From contig VXAZ01007584.1 in NCBI GenBank assembly GCA_013399875.1, positions 1 through 64,000 on the forward strand: DNA of 64,000 bases. The letters run 5' to 3'. The stretch comes from Gymnorhina tibicen (Eukaryota; Chordata; Aves; Passeriformes; Artamidae). Made by a program: the position numbers and the translations under genes. The notes beneath the pieces are model-generated. The model did not search any database and was not told where the DNA came from. It was given only the letters and a program-made list of their open reading frames with translations. Each line of letters starts with the position of its first letter. Position 1 is the first letter of the stretch. Shown here piece by piece: positions 36,843-48,642 of this stretch.

Positions 36843-39242
36843 AATGAACTCGCCTTTTGCTGTCTTGCCTTAAATCTATGAGGCTCTGTGTGAACCCAGA
36901 TACAACACCCTCCTGCTCCTTCCCCAGAAATGTGCTCACCCAAACTCTGCTGCCTGTTGGTGAGAAAGGCAGAGCAGTCGGGTTACAGAGCTGACTCTTC
37001 CAGAAGCTTCTTCTCCCATCTCCTGCAATTTCCTCAGCCCCTGGGGAACCATGACTATTAGCTGTGCAATAATTACATCAGCAGGAATAAAATCATAGAG
37101 CCGAGGCCTTGCCACCACAGTCACAAGCTCAGATGATGGAGACAAACAAGAAGTGTCACCACTAGTCACCACCAGGCAGACTGAGGCTTGCATAGTTGTG
37201 GGGTACATGAAATGAATGACCTTTGGCGTGATGCACACTTAGTCATTAATATAAAAAACCCCAGTCATTCAGCCTACTGCTTCTCCTACACTACCAATGT
37301 GTTCTCCTATTCCAGAAAATAAGTATTCCAGTGAAGTCATCCAGTCATCCTCCCAGGCTGCTCTCTTTTCCCAGATTATATTTCTTTCAACTCGGGACAA
37401 AAACCCTGGGTAGCAGCAAGAAAAAAACGACCATTAGAGACACATTTGGTGAACCTCTAACATTTGGACTCAGGTACAAGAGTAGTCATCTCTGACGTCA
37501 AGGTTTCCAGGGACATATGGCAGCAAAATATAGGTCTGTGAAACAGAAATAAAAGGAGGTCTGAAATGGTAACCAAGCTCACAGTGAGAAATAGGTGAGG
37601 TAGTTTGGAGGATGAGATCAACCAGTTCTCTCTTGACGTTGCAGTATCATTTTTGTCAGCTAATTCTTCGTCAAGGAGAGCCAGGACAAATTCAAAAGCC
37701 TGATAGTGAACATCACCAAAGAGGAATATGTCTGCATTAATAGTGTTTATTTCCTCCTCTGATACTTAGTGATGTGCTCTACCAGATTCAAGTCCACTGA
37801 GGGGTCAAGGAGGCTGAATCAGATGTCACCTTCACAAAACCAGTCTGGAGAAACACCCTCTGATTTCATCTTCTGAAAGACAGAATTGTTATCACAAGCC
37901 CTCAAACTTACATGTGCAGCAACTCTTCCTTATTTTCGTATTCTGAACATCCTCAAATTCCCAGATTTGTCCTGATAATTAATGTTAGTCACACATCTTC
38001 CCACGGAATTTGTCCATCAGAAAATTGTGCCTTTAAAAAACCTCAAATCCCTATTTTGTAACATGTTAAAACAGAGCATAAAACCCTGAAAGTTTCATTC
38101 CAACAAGGTTAATTTCTTTATTTTGACCTGCAGGTATACTGCAGATTACTATTCTCATGCTAGCAGTAAATTTAAAGATCAAAACAAAACGCTGCAACTT
38201 TATTGAAACTGATAGCTGGTATTTCTGACATAACCTAAAAAGGTATTGTGCCAGTGATTTAAAATTGTAAAGTTTTACTGTGCTTTGGAACAAGAAGACT
38301 CATTGGCACAGTACCACGCTGTTCCCTCAGGCGATCATGCACATTAACCACAAACGCAGATAAAAATTTCTCAAGAGCAACCTCTGTGTGTTTTCCTGAC
38401 CACAGAACACATGGAAGTAAAATATCGCCCATTAGACCTTTTAATAAACAGTCTCAAATGATGGAAAATACTGAAATAGGAATCTCAGACCCAAAATCCT
38501 GGATTTTGGGGAACTGCAGATGGAGAGCTGGGACTCAGCAGCTACTTTATGTTGCACAGACAGTGCTGACATTATGATGCAGTCATTTGATGTGACAGGG
38601 ATCATATGCGTTCCCAAAAGCAGCTCCTCGGGCTTACAGTCCTTGAGCAGTCATAAAAATAAGATGTCTCTTGAGACATTTCAAAGATAAGGCTGGAGAG
38701 AGAAGGGCCATGTGGTTTACAACACTCTTGGATAAATCCCATGACGCACCAAGGCCGTTTGCAAAGTATCCGGTTCTCTTCATGACAGCGGACAGAAGTG
38801 CTGTGCTGGGAGAGCAAAATAGGAAGGAAGCGTTTGGAGCTTTGCCAAAAACTTTTCCAGAAAAATTATGGTTTCATGAAAAATGCGCTCTCGAGAGCAT
38901 CCTTGTCATAAAATTTGATTTTGGTGCCGGGTTTTATAACACACAGCCCCAACACCTTCACCCCATCCTTCTGATCCTCAGGGGGATGTCTTCTGGGGAG
39001 GCTGCCCTGTGACATCCTCTCCCTTTCCGAAGGATCACAGGCACTTTATTGAAGATTTCCACAGCTTTGTCAGTTTGTGCCTTTAGGGCATCTGGTGCTT
39101 AGTCACACAATCATACAAAGGAGGCCTATTAGGCTTAATTTCTGCCAAGTTTGCCGCAATTAGTAAAGATGCTCCTGGGTTTTAACATCTGTGCAAAGCA
39201 TGTCCTGGTATGGTGTTTTCCGTCCTTCTTCCCTCCCTTTCC
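36843..39242. other. Gene-free interval
   Basis: No gene recognised. It contains a 21-base palindrome (38490-38510) and an unrecognised, rather protein-like frame at 38671-39012 (+, 113 codons). The AT-rich part at about 38060-38300 has a mild conserved-element look. Confidence 0.5.
38490..38510. repeat. Perfect 10-base-arm palindrome with 1-base centre
   Basis: CCCAAAATCC, a single T, then GGATTTTGGG form an exact inverted repeat. Confidence 0.85.
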
Positions 39243-39302
39243 CACCTCCTCCTCCACCTCCTCCACCTCCTCCTCCTACTCCTATTCTTCCTCCTCCTCC
39301 TC
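39243..39302 (+). repeat. (TCC)n / CCTCCA microsatellite
   Basis: About 60 bases of CCTCCTCCTCCACCTCC-type repeat with TACTCCTATTCTTCC interruptions. All frames across it are open. They encode poly-Pro, poly-Ser or poly-Leu on the plus strand (39151-39443) and poly-Gly or poly-Arg on the minus strand, so the open frames there are artefacts. Confidence 0.92.
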
Positions 39303-40389
39303 GACCCACGGCAGATGTCAGCAAGAGCTGGCAGTACCCTGCGAGAGCCGGGTCCCTGTGGTGGCCCTGCCATCTGGGTGCCCCTGGCATCGCCTTCTTG
39401 CAGGAGTAGGGTGTGGCAGGCAGGGCTGGAGCTTCTGATCTGAGATCAGAGGTGGGGGAGGAGGCTTCATTTCAAATCTCTTGCCAGCTGGGGTGGTTAA
39501 TCTCTTCCCGTGCCCACAGCAATAAAAATCAGCATTTATGTAACACCTGGAGTCACCTGGGAAGCACTCTGCTGTCAGTAAAGGATAATGTCCCAGCCTC
39601 AGATGCCCCTGTCACTGGAAGGGGAGCTTTGGACTGCCAGGCACAATGAAAAAGCTTCCTACTCCTTTTGGGATGACAGCTCACCCCCCAGAGAGGTATT
39701 TGAGTGGGTTTGTACTTAGGGTAGCACAGGGGTGGGGGTCAGCACCCACCTGCCTGATCCTCACCACAAGCAAAGACTGTTCTGGCCACACAGGACTAAA
39801 AAAGTTGTTTAAAGTGATCCCAAAGCAAATCTTCATGCATATAAAAGAAAAAGTCTGAAGTATTATTTCTTTTGCCTGGAAAAAAAAATACCTAAATATT
39901 AAGTCCTGGCTTTCTTATTTGTGCTGTATGGTTCCTTGGAGGGCTGGCAAACATGGGGAACTGCAGCATCACAAGCATCAAGCAGCAATGGGAATATATT
40001 TCACGTAAAATGCTGCTTATGTTAACATCTCTTCAGCACAAATGCCTGCAAGAACACTCAGGGGACAAACTCTCTTTGTGGAAATTTCAATATCGCTGCT
40101 TCTTCTTCTGCAGGCAAGAAAGGATTCCTTTCCAAAACAGGAAGGGAAAGTGTGTGACATTCTGGATATTTCCAAAAGGGAAAAATAAACAGATAGCATT
40201 TAAAATGAAGTATTTTAAATATTTACATTGTTTGGAATGTGGTATGTATGACAAATTAGTAAATGAATAGAGAATTATCCATCTATACAGAGAACTCTGC
40301 CTGTATGTTAAACATAGATGTGTTTAGGCAGAGAGAGATGCAGATATAGAAAGAAATGTATTCCACAAGTGTTGAGGGGCAGCAGGACA
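39303..40389. other. Gene-free interval
   Basis: Moderately GC-rich to 39650, then AT-rich. A small palindrome lies at 39434-39450 (TCTGATCT, G, AGATCAGA). The frame at 39953-40270 (+, 105 codons) passes through an acceptor-like TGCTTCTTCTTCTGCAG (ending about 40113) but is unrecognised. Confidence 0.5.
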
Positions 40390-40502
40390 CATCACTGGAC
40401 ACTGGGATAGAAACCTGGCTCTGCCACCAAGGTTTGGCCTCATCTTGAGGAAAAAAAGCTTCATTTCTCTACGTCAGTCTTTCTCCTCTCTTCATCTGCT
40501 TG
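40390..40502 (+). mobile_element. MIR-like ancient SINE fragment
   Basis: The order of words follows the MIR/core-SINE pattern. CACTGGACACTGGGA and then AACCTGGCTCTGCCACC (family: ..cctggctctgccac..) are followed by GTTTGGCCTCATCTTGAGG (family: gtgtgaccttgggcaag). Last come TTCATTTCTCTACGTCAGTC and TTTCTCCTCTCTTCATCTGC (family: cttaacctctctgtgcctcagtttcctcatctg). Divergence is high, as expected for a repeat amplified before or early in amniote evolution. The match is from memory of the family and needs a profile search. Confidence 0.5.
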
Positions 40503-43500
40503 AACTGCAACTCTAAGGACTTTCAGTTAACTCATGTTGGTACTGACGATCTCTAGGTGCTGCTGCCATCACCCTCAGTGGTTCAATCCAGTTCTCTTTC
40601 TGAGGACTGTCTGTAAATTGGGGAATGCAAACCAGAGAAGTTCATCCCCTTTAGATTTAGCAGCTTCCAGATTGCAAGTCTAACAGCTTCAGTTCCCTCC
40701 AGTTTACAAAAGACTTTGCTTTGACATGTCAGATTTCAGATGCATTTAAGCAAAAAGCTTTTGCCTAGGTAAGATTTAGAAATGAGCAAGCAAGGATTTG
40801 TACCCTTATGGATCACAGCCCTCCCTTTCTGTACCTGCAAATTGAGTGAGTAAAAACTTTTTTTAAAAGATCAAAATGAAGAGGTTCCCATGGCAAAACA
40901 GAACTGCAAATATGATTGGGGTTTACAGCAGAGAAATGCACAGTCCTGGTCAGCAGGCTGGTTTAACTGAGGCTAGTCTAAATAATAGTTCATCATAATT
41001 GAAGTAATTTTTCTTGTACTTCTTGGGAAAATGATTCAGTATGATTCAACACCAACTAATAGCTAGTTAGTACACTTATTTATATGTATGTTTCTTACAG
41101 AGAAAGGGGGTAGGAGAGTAACTGAAGCAAGCCCTTGCTAAAGGAGCAGCGGGAACCTGCCAGGATTCTCCATCTCCCTCTTGCTCTGGGCAGGCAGATC
41201 AGCTCCAGCCACGCTTTTTGGGGGAAGTGATAATCTCCACCAGCCTTGAGCGGGTGTGATGGAGACAGTGCTCTCCCAGTCCTTCCACAGCCATCCCCAG
41301 AGGACTGAGCATCAGAAAAGCAGGCCTCCACCAACTGGGCACACCTGGTACCTGAGCAGGAGCATGGAAGCAGAATGGGAAGATGAGACTGGCATGCATA
41401 TATGAAAATTTAATCCCAAGTAATGATCTGCACATCAAAAGAATTTGCAAGCATGCCTTATAGGTGGGGATATAGCAGATGGCAGGGGATTTTTTTATGA
41501 ATTCTTTCTGAATATAAGGAAAGCAGAGAATGGAGCATTTATGCAACTGCATGTTGCCTGGCTTTTTTTCTGTTTCTTAAAGGCTTAGATATTTGAATTC
41601 TAGTGATCTGGCTATGGATTTTGCATTATATCTGCTTTATAAATTGCCTCAGGTATTTAAATTTTATGCCATCAAAGACACTGAAAATGGAGTGAAATAT
41701 GTTTGTTTGTGTGGGTACATGTGTTTTTGATAGGAAAATCAAATGTTTATTATGATTCAGCCATGATGCTTGTTAGAGCATCCTGGAGTACAAAAATGGA
41801 CTGTCTCCAGGTTTGCAGTTCAGAACTAACAACAGACAATTCATTCTGTGTATTGATCAGTCCTCTGAAAATTTTCCATGAGGAATACCTCTTCTCCACA
41901 AAACAAAGGGAAAAAACCCCAACCTAACAATACATAACTTCAAATTTCTGATATCACATCGCTGGCTGCGTGAAGAGCACAGATTCATTTTTCCAAGATA
42001 CATGCATGGAGAGAAATCATTGTTTCTACTGGACAACTGCACTCTGTTCAAAATGTGATTTGCATTCATTTTTTGGGTTGATTGAAATGCCTTCATTCTC
42101 CTGGAATACCTCCCAGAGGATTTTCACTCAGAGTAACTCTGATATTACCAAATGACAAATGGAGAAAAGGAGAGAGAAAATTCCCATATCTATGCATACA
42201 TAAGTTTTGAAATAGCTAAAATCAATGTCTTAATGTGACAGGGGGTAGAGGTTAGGAAAACATACTTCAAGGGGAAGAATACTACTTAATTTACTAATAA
42301 AATTATATTCATCCTCTAAGGCCATGTATGGTCCTTTCTAAAGGAAGAGAGTGTACACACTTATAACTTACCCTACCTTATGGTAGCTCCTACTACAAAG
42401 AATAAAAAACCTCACCCAGAACTCCATCCAATTCTCAGGACAATTCAGAATGGTCTATATACACACTTCTAAGGTTAAGTACATTTTAAACATTGAAAGT
42501 TGTTCCCTCCTGTTTGCAGAGCTCGAACTGGCTCCTCATCCCTGCAGATCCTGCCTCCAAGGGCTGAGAAGCACTTTCAGCCTGCTCTGCCCCAAGCTCA
42601 TCCATCGCCCTCAAGTTCTGCCCCTGAGTGGCTCCTGCACCTCTTGGCCAGAATGAAATGGATTCAAACACCCAAGGAGGTGTTCACATTCCCATGGGAA
42701 CCGAGGAGCCCTGTGGCAGGGTGTGCGGCAGCAGGGCTGAGAGATCCACAGCATCCTGGACACCTGAGCAACTTCCCTTCCAGCTCAGGAGGGTGCCAAG
42801 CCCCAGGCCAGGGCTCCCACTCCTTTGCCAACGCCAGGGGGAACTTCTCGGCAGCTGAGGAGAGAAGGCAGTAGCCAAATACCAGCATGGGAGAGAGAGC
42901 AGGCCGGTGCTTTGGGAGGTGGTGACAAGCTTTGGCAAAGCATCCAAACTTTTTGCCAGAAACAGAAACTCCCCCGTCCTCTGCAGGAGCTCCTTCCAGG
43001 CTCATTCCCTCATTGCCTGCAGGAAAACACACGCACACTCATCCTCTCCCCCTGGAGCTCTCCTCAAAGGCAGCTGCGAGGGCGAGACCTCTGCCGTGAC
43101 TTTGAGCACACCAGCACATGGTGGCTGGTCCGTGGTGCACAGAAGGCTGGGCAGTAGGGGTTGGTCACTTGGCCACTAAAGACATTTTCACTGTCATCAT
43201 CCAAATCAAATACTGGGCTCTGTTTGTTCAGATGATCTCTCTGCTACTCCCTCCCTTGATTAGCCACATAGCAGAGCTTGAACTAAAAGAAAACAAGACA
43301 GCATGAGAGAGAGAAAATCTTCCCCTTGCTTTTAATTTGCCATTTCAAAACCACTGGCTTCTCCAGCAGCAGCAGCATCTCCTGACCTGCTCTGAACTCC
43401 ACAATTGTCTAAGTTCACTATGACCTGGGGCAGGGGAAAGCAGCTCCCACCATCCTCTGACAGGGAAGGGACTGGTCAGTGCCAGAACCAGTCTGGAGAC

Positions 43501-44670
43501 ATGGGTGCTCTGACCTTGTAAGAGTTAAGCAGCACGTGGTGAAAAGAGCCTACCTTTGAAAAGCGGTGGATAAAAACTTTAAAAAATTCCTTCCAGATTA
43601 CTTTTTTCCTAACCTGTGGTGATGTTTGTGACAAGCACACCTCAGTGGAAAGACTCCATGAGACATGGTAAGCGTGTCTGTGATAAATGCTCTGTCTGAA
43701 GGGCAGAAGAGACCAATCTGCCATGAGAAAGAAAAAAAAGAAATGTGAGAAGTGGTGAAATACCTGGGAATAACTCCGTTTGGGGGAAAAGGGTTGGGAG
43801 AACAAGGGTAGTTCCCAATTTTTATATTTGAATGCAAAAGTTTACAAGCAGTTTTTGATCTCTTGGGACCTCCTCTCTAGTCAAGCTCAGCTTTTAGGAG
43901 CTGGTCAGAAAAAGGTCAGGGATGTCCCAGCTGTGGTAGCTGATTCCCCAAAGCTGACATAAGAAATGGGCATGCCCTGGATAGACCTTTGATAATGCAC
44001 AGAGTATGGAAGATCTTTCAACATCAAATTTCTAGCAGTGATCTGTCCCAGGGAAGCTTCCCTTCCTATAATTCCTATGTCCACAACACAGAAATTTTTC
44101 AAAACCCACCTTGCAACTCTTAAACTCTCTCCCATTCTTTCAGTTTGTGCAGATGGATAGCTGGGCAAGAGACACAGGGCACGCCTGCCAACAGCACTGC
44201 AAGCACAGTTAGAACACCAGTTTCCCACCTTTGAAGAGCTGGTTTTGAGACAACTCTTTCAGCACTGGTGTCTTCTTACCACACAGGGAGAAAAAAAGAC
44301 GGACATAAAGTCCTTGCTCAGTGACAAATCTGTTATTTTCAGCATTTTCAGCTCTGTCCATGAGTTCCCACTGCAACTTTTCCACTTACCCTCTAACATT
44401 ACCTCTTGGACACCACTCCGCTCCTCGCTGCCTCCACTCCACCCCCCATGCTCTGTGTTTGGACTGCAAGCTACACCAGGTAGCAAGATGCTGAATGTAT
44501 GTGTTCAGGAGCCCTGTGTTCTGGGGCAATTCTAGGGACACCATACAGGACTAGTTTGGTCGACATGGCTTAGTCCAATTCCTGTTTTCAGTGAACACAG
44601 TTAGAAATAGTGTTATTTTTAGGCCTGAAAAAAGGTGATTATCTACAAATCTGAGCAACTATTTGCCTGT
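40503..44670. other. Gene-free interval
   Basis: No gene recognised. The segment at about 42500-43160 is more GC-rich, with several overlapping open frames on both strands (for example 42500-42874 + and 42664-43038 -). Opposite-strand overlap of this kind reflects GC content. It lies behind an acceptor-like TTCCCTCCTGTTTGCAG (ending about 42520). No interspersed repeat was recognised. Confidence 0.5.
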
Positions 44671-45650
44671 ACAAGAAGGAGGACCCGGGGAACTCCAGTC
44701 AATCAGCCTCACCTTCATCCTTGGTAAGGCAGCTAATTCCATACACCATTTCCAGGCATGAGAAGGGCAAGAAAGTCACCAGGAGTGGCTTCACCGAGGG
44801 GAAGGCATGGTGGAACTTCTGTGATGAAACGACTGGCCTGGTAGGTAAGGGGAGAGCAGTGGACATTGCCTAGACTTCAGTAAGGCCTTTGACACTCTCC
44901 AACATAAGATCCTTATCGTCCAGTTGATGGAGTGTGGACTGGACGAGCAGACAGTGAGGTGCACTTAAATCTTGCTGAACAGTCTGGCCTGAAGGATGGT
45001 GATCAGTGACAGGAAGTGTAGGTGCAGCAGCTTTACAGAGAAGGCCCAGGGGTCTCAGCCTACACTAAGCTGAAGATAAGCCAGCAAATGCCCTTCAGCA
45101 AAGGCAGCTAAAGGTATCCTGGGCTGCACTGGAAAAAGCACAGTCAGCAGGTGGAGGGAGCTGATCCGTCCACTCTCCTCAGAACTGGGCATAATGGAGA
45201 GATTTCAGCAAACAGCCACAACAAGGATGTTTAAGGAACTGGAGCATTTCTTCTGTGGGGAAAGACTGAGAGAGATGGGACTGTTCAGCCTGGAGATAAG
45301 AAGGCTCAGAGGGGATCTCATCAATGTATACAAATACCCAAAGGGAGGGTGAAAAGAGGACAGGGCCAGGCTCTTCTCAGTGATGTCCAGTGACAGGACC
45401 AGAGGCAGTGGGCACAAACTAAAACATGAGGTTCTGCCTCAGCACCAGGAAACACTTTTTCACTGTGGGGGTGACAGAGGACTAGCACAGGTTGCCCAGG
45501 GGTGTTGTGGAGTCTCCATCCTTGGAGATACTCAAATATCGCCTTCACATAGTCCTGGGCTACTGGTTCTAAGTGATCCTGCTTGAGCAGAGGGCTTGCA
45601 CCAGATGACCTCCATGCACCCTCCAACCTCAAGCATTCTGTGATTCTGTG
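44671..45650 (+). mobile_element. CR1 LINE, internally deleted copy with reverse-transcriptase remnants
   Basis: The longest CR1 in the window. At 44671 it enters the ORF2 reverse-transcriptase domain: one frame reads KKEDPGNSSQSASP, a decayed form of the CR1 'EDPGNYRPVSL' block. At about 44870-44900 a shifted frame still reads LDFSKAFDTL, the conserved RT block A with its catalytic Asp. Stops and frameshifts separate the two. The usual ADD-box region and the remainder of ORF2 are largely missing, because only about 200-300 bases lie between block A and the 3' region, so there has been an internal deletion. The 3' part (from about 45180: GGAGCATTTCTTCTGTGGGG, CAGCCTGGAGATAAGAAGGC, CACAGGTTGCCCAGGGG) ends in CATTCTGTGATTCTGTG. 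It is non-functional. The opposite-strand frames 45205-45632 are shadows. Confidence 0.95.
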
Positions 45651-48135
45651 GTTTGAGCTGCTGGCCAGAGGCTTCTCAAGAGCATTTCACAATTTCAAAG
45701 GCTTCAGTATTCGGTGTGTTCAGATATTGCATATCAGCCCACCACTGGCTGCCAGCTGGGGGTGCTGAGGTGGTGCACCATTTGCAGTAGACTGTTCATC
45801 TGATAAAACATTGTCACGTCATGGTTTGAGCTGCTCAGATCTCCTAGTTTTGGTTTGATATTACAGTTAAATTGATCCGTGGACTGGCTGATTTGAGAGG
45901 GACAGTTCTGCCTCGAGAGGTGGAACCAGAGGGTTATAAGACTCAGCCATATCCAGCCATAATATCCTGTGAAAGACCCAGCTCTGACCAACAAATTTGC
46001 TCTTCTTCAATGTCAAGGTGCATCTCAAGCTTCTTGAGCTCAGTCTCTTCCTGACCCTGAAAGTGGCAGAGTAAAAATCATGGCTCTTTCTAAACGATAC
46101 TGATTCATGGCACCAGAAATTATGTGCCTGGTGTTGAAATGGGGATATCTGGCATTATCCTATTCCTCTCTTACAGGAACACCACAATGATTTACACTGA
46201 GTTTTCAGTATCAGCCTCAGGAACACTTCACATGTTGTGGAGCTGTGGTCCCAGGTTTTCTGCAGATTCATATCTGCCTTGCTTACCTTAATTTCTTGGT
46301 TTTGAGGTTTTCCTTCTCCTTCACAGCACCTGCAACCCTGTCTGTTTGTCATATGAAAGTAGTTTCCAGAGATTAAGATGGTCCCTCAGGAGAAAGGCAC
46401 AGCTACAGCAAATTGGCACATATGGGCTATTTCCAAACTTGCTTACAGTAATTTTGCAGCTGTTAATGTGGCACCTTGGTTCAGTCCAGAAAGTACCAGT
46501 ACTAATTCTGTCCTTGGGAAAAAATTACAAAAGAGGTGAGCGACCTGCCAGCTCATGCTTTCTTCATCCTCAATCACCTGTTTAAAATCATCAGAGCACC
46601 AGCAAGCAGCTTTGTGAATTCAAGCCTTTCTACTGAAGGTCAAACAAAATTGATAAAGGACTTAAAACCCTGAAATTTTAACTTTGCAGTCATTATTTTG
46701 ACTGCCATTTTCCATACGCCTACCCTGTTCAGAGGGTCTCTGTGTTTCTGCACCTCATGTAGAGAATAAGAAATTATTTTGGTGGAAGAGGTTACAAAGG
46801 TGCATGCAGGAGGAATTTGTTCTGAGGGTCTGAATATCCTCCATTTAAAGGTTCTGTTTGACCCGTGTGACTGGGACTCAAAACATGCACTGGTGGCTTC
46901 TCATTTGTGGACTCAGAGGAAGCAGAACCAAGAGGAGAGTATGGCTGGTATGGCTAAGGGCAGAAAACAGGCAGGCAGGGGTTCAGCTGTTTATTTGCTC
47001 ATGGTTCTTCTCTAGCTTGCATTTGAGCTAAGTCTCTCACAGGAGTCTTCAGCCTGTTGCCAGTGCGGCAGGTTTCCAATCCACTGCAGCTACCACATAA
47101 GAAAACAAAAACTTTAGGTTGAAAAAGAGGATCAGAAACAAATTCTGAGTCCTTGAGAGGCATAAATGGCAGCTGATCTGAGAGGGACAGCAAGGACTCT
47201 CTGCACAGGCTTCTTCTACAAAGGCTCACAGATGGCCTTACCCTGAGCCACCCCTGCAGCCGTGGACAAGCACACACCCCAGTGGGCTGTGCTGGATGAG
47301 AAAGGTTAAATCCATCAGGTCTTTGTGGTGGCCACGTTCTCTCCCCAGCACAAAGGATCTGCTCAGTGCCAGGGCAAGCTCTGGCTGTGGTCAGATGTCC
47401 CGCAGCCAGGCAGAGCAGCAGGGGAGGTGGCTGTGGTGGCAGTGGCTGCTCCTCTGCCGGTTGTACATCTTCTTCAGGTCTCTCATCAGCAAGCCACCTT
47501 CAGTGCCTCTGGATTTGCCTATACACTCTTCCAGACAGTGGTTACATGGAGCAGAGGTGAGGGCCGGGAGGGACATCAGTCACAGGGTGCAGGCTCTAAC
47601 GCCACCATTTGTCCCAGATGCCTGCAGAGCGTGGCATGGCACCCAAAACCACCCAGGGGAGGTGCTTTGCCCGGCACTGTCACCCACCAGCACAGCATTC
47701 CTTCAGAGAACATCTCTGCCTGATGCTTTTTGCTCCCCCAAAGAGCCCAATCCCAACCCGTGCCCTGCCTGCACCCAGCTGCTCACCTTGAGTCAAACCA
47801 GGGAGTGATTTAGTGATCCTGGGTGCAGGCTGGGGCAGATCCTCCCGTCCTTATTCACTGTGAGTTGTGCTGTAGGCAGTTACAGTCCCACAGAAATCAG
47901 TGGGATAATGAATACTAATTAGTGGCAAGCCACAGTGGGAGAATCCGGCAAAACATCTGTCCTTGCCCCAGGAGTGGGAGTTCCTCAGGTCCCTGCCATT
48001 GTCACGCAGTTTGGGGGGCCCTCACGGGCCTGTGGAAAGCCAGATTTTGAATATTTACAAGCAGCATAAAAATTGGCCCCAAAAATCACTTTCTCATCAG
48101 TTTCACTAAGCCCTAATTATAATGTAAATTGCAAA
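45651..48135. other. Gene-free interval, holds the longest open frame
   Basis: It contains the longest open frame of the window, 47296-47808 (+, 170 codons). That frame overlaps other open frames in a second plus frame (47325-47723) and on the minus strand, in GC-rich sequence. The translation has no recognised domain and starts without upstream support. Chance plus GC content explains it adequately. Confidence 0.55.
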
Positions 48136-48250
48136 ATTGGAAGGAATTCAGAGACGAGCAACAAATATGACTGAGGGGATTGGAGGATTGATTTATGAGA
48201 AAAGATTGAAAGACCTAAGAATTATGCAGCTTGACTAAATGATGACCGTG
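48136..48250 (+). mobile_element. Ancient CR1 LINE fragment
   Basis: ATTGGAAGGAATTCAGAGACG, then AGCAACAAATATGACTGAGGG, TTATGAGAAAAGATTGAAAG and ACCTAAGAATTATGCAGCTT follow the CR1 segment that in older reptile-type CR1s reads 'ttcagagaagagcaacaaaaatgattaaggg...tatgaggagagattgaaagagctg'. The copy is short and well diverged, and the 3' tail is absent or unrecognisable. Confidence 0.72.
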
Positions 48251-48634
48251 GGCCTGATCTTGCAAACTTCTCCCAGAGATGGCTCTCCACATTAAAGAGC
48301 AAGCATGACTTAAAAATATCTACCATGTCCTCCCGTGAGAAGTTCTGCAAATCAGTATTCCAACCTAACACAGAGGGGAGCATTAGTTTTCATCTTGCAG
48401 TTAGTGAAAGTAAAAAATTCTAGTACAAAGCTCAAAGATTGTTTTCATTTTTAGGGGGTTTTATATGTGGAAGAAAACCCCAGAATTTATTCACATTAGA
48501 AAGAAATGGGAGGTATGTAAATACTTGAGGTCTGAAAATGACCAGTGTAACAGGAGTGATAGAAAAATGATGCTGTTCACGTGGTAGGCTGTTAAATGTC
48601 TTTATTTGTACCGTTCTGAACTGATGAACTGTAC

Positions 48635-48642
48635 ATTTGCAT
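48635..48642 (+). promoter_or_regulatory. Octamer (POU-type) motif
   Basis: ATTTGCAT is the exact POU/Oct consensus core. It lies within AT-rich, non-repetitive sequence. An isolated octamer occurs about once or twice per strand in 64 kb by chance. Confidence 0.2.

Noticed and set aside
39151..39443. Poly-Ser, poly-Pro, poly-Gly and poly-Arg proteins
   Set aside because: They are translations of a TCC-type microsatellite.
42826..42846. CTCF-like CGCCAGGGGGAAC
   Set aside because: The core matches, but the flanking consensus positions do not. Such partial matches are common in GC-rich DNA.
45205..45632. Minus-strand frames of 70 and 103 codons
   Set aside because: Antisense shadows of the forward CR1 copy.
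47296..47808. Longest open frame (170 codons, +) as a gene
   Set aside because: It lies in GC-rich sequence where other frames are also open on both strands. It has no recognisable domain, and one interval of about this length is expected by chance among roughly 6000 stop-to-stop intervals.
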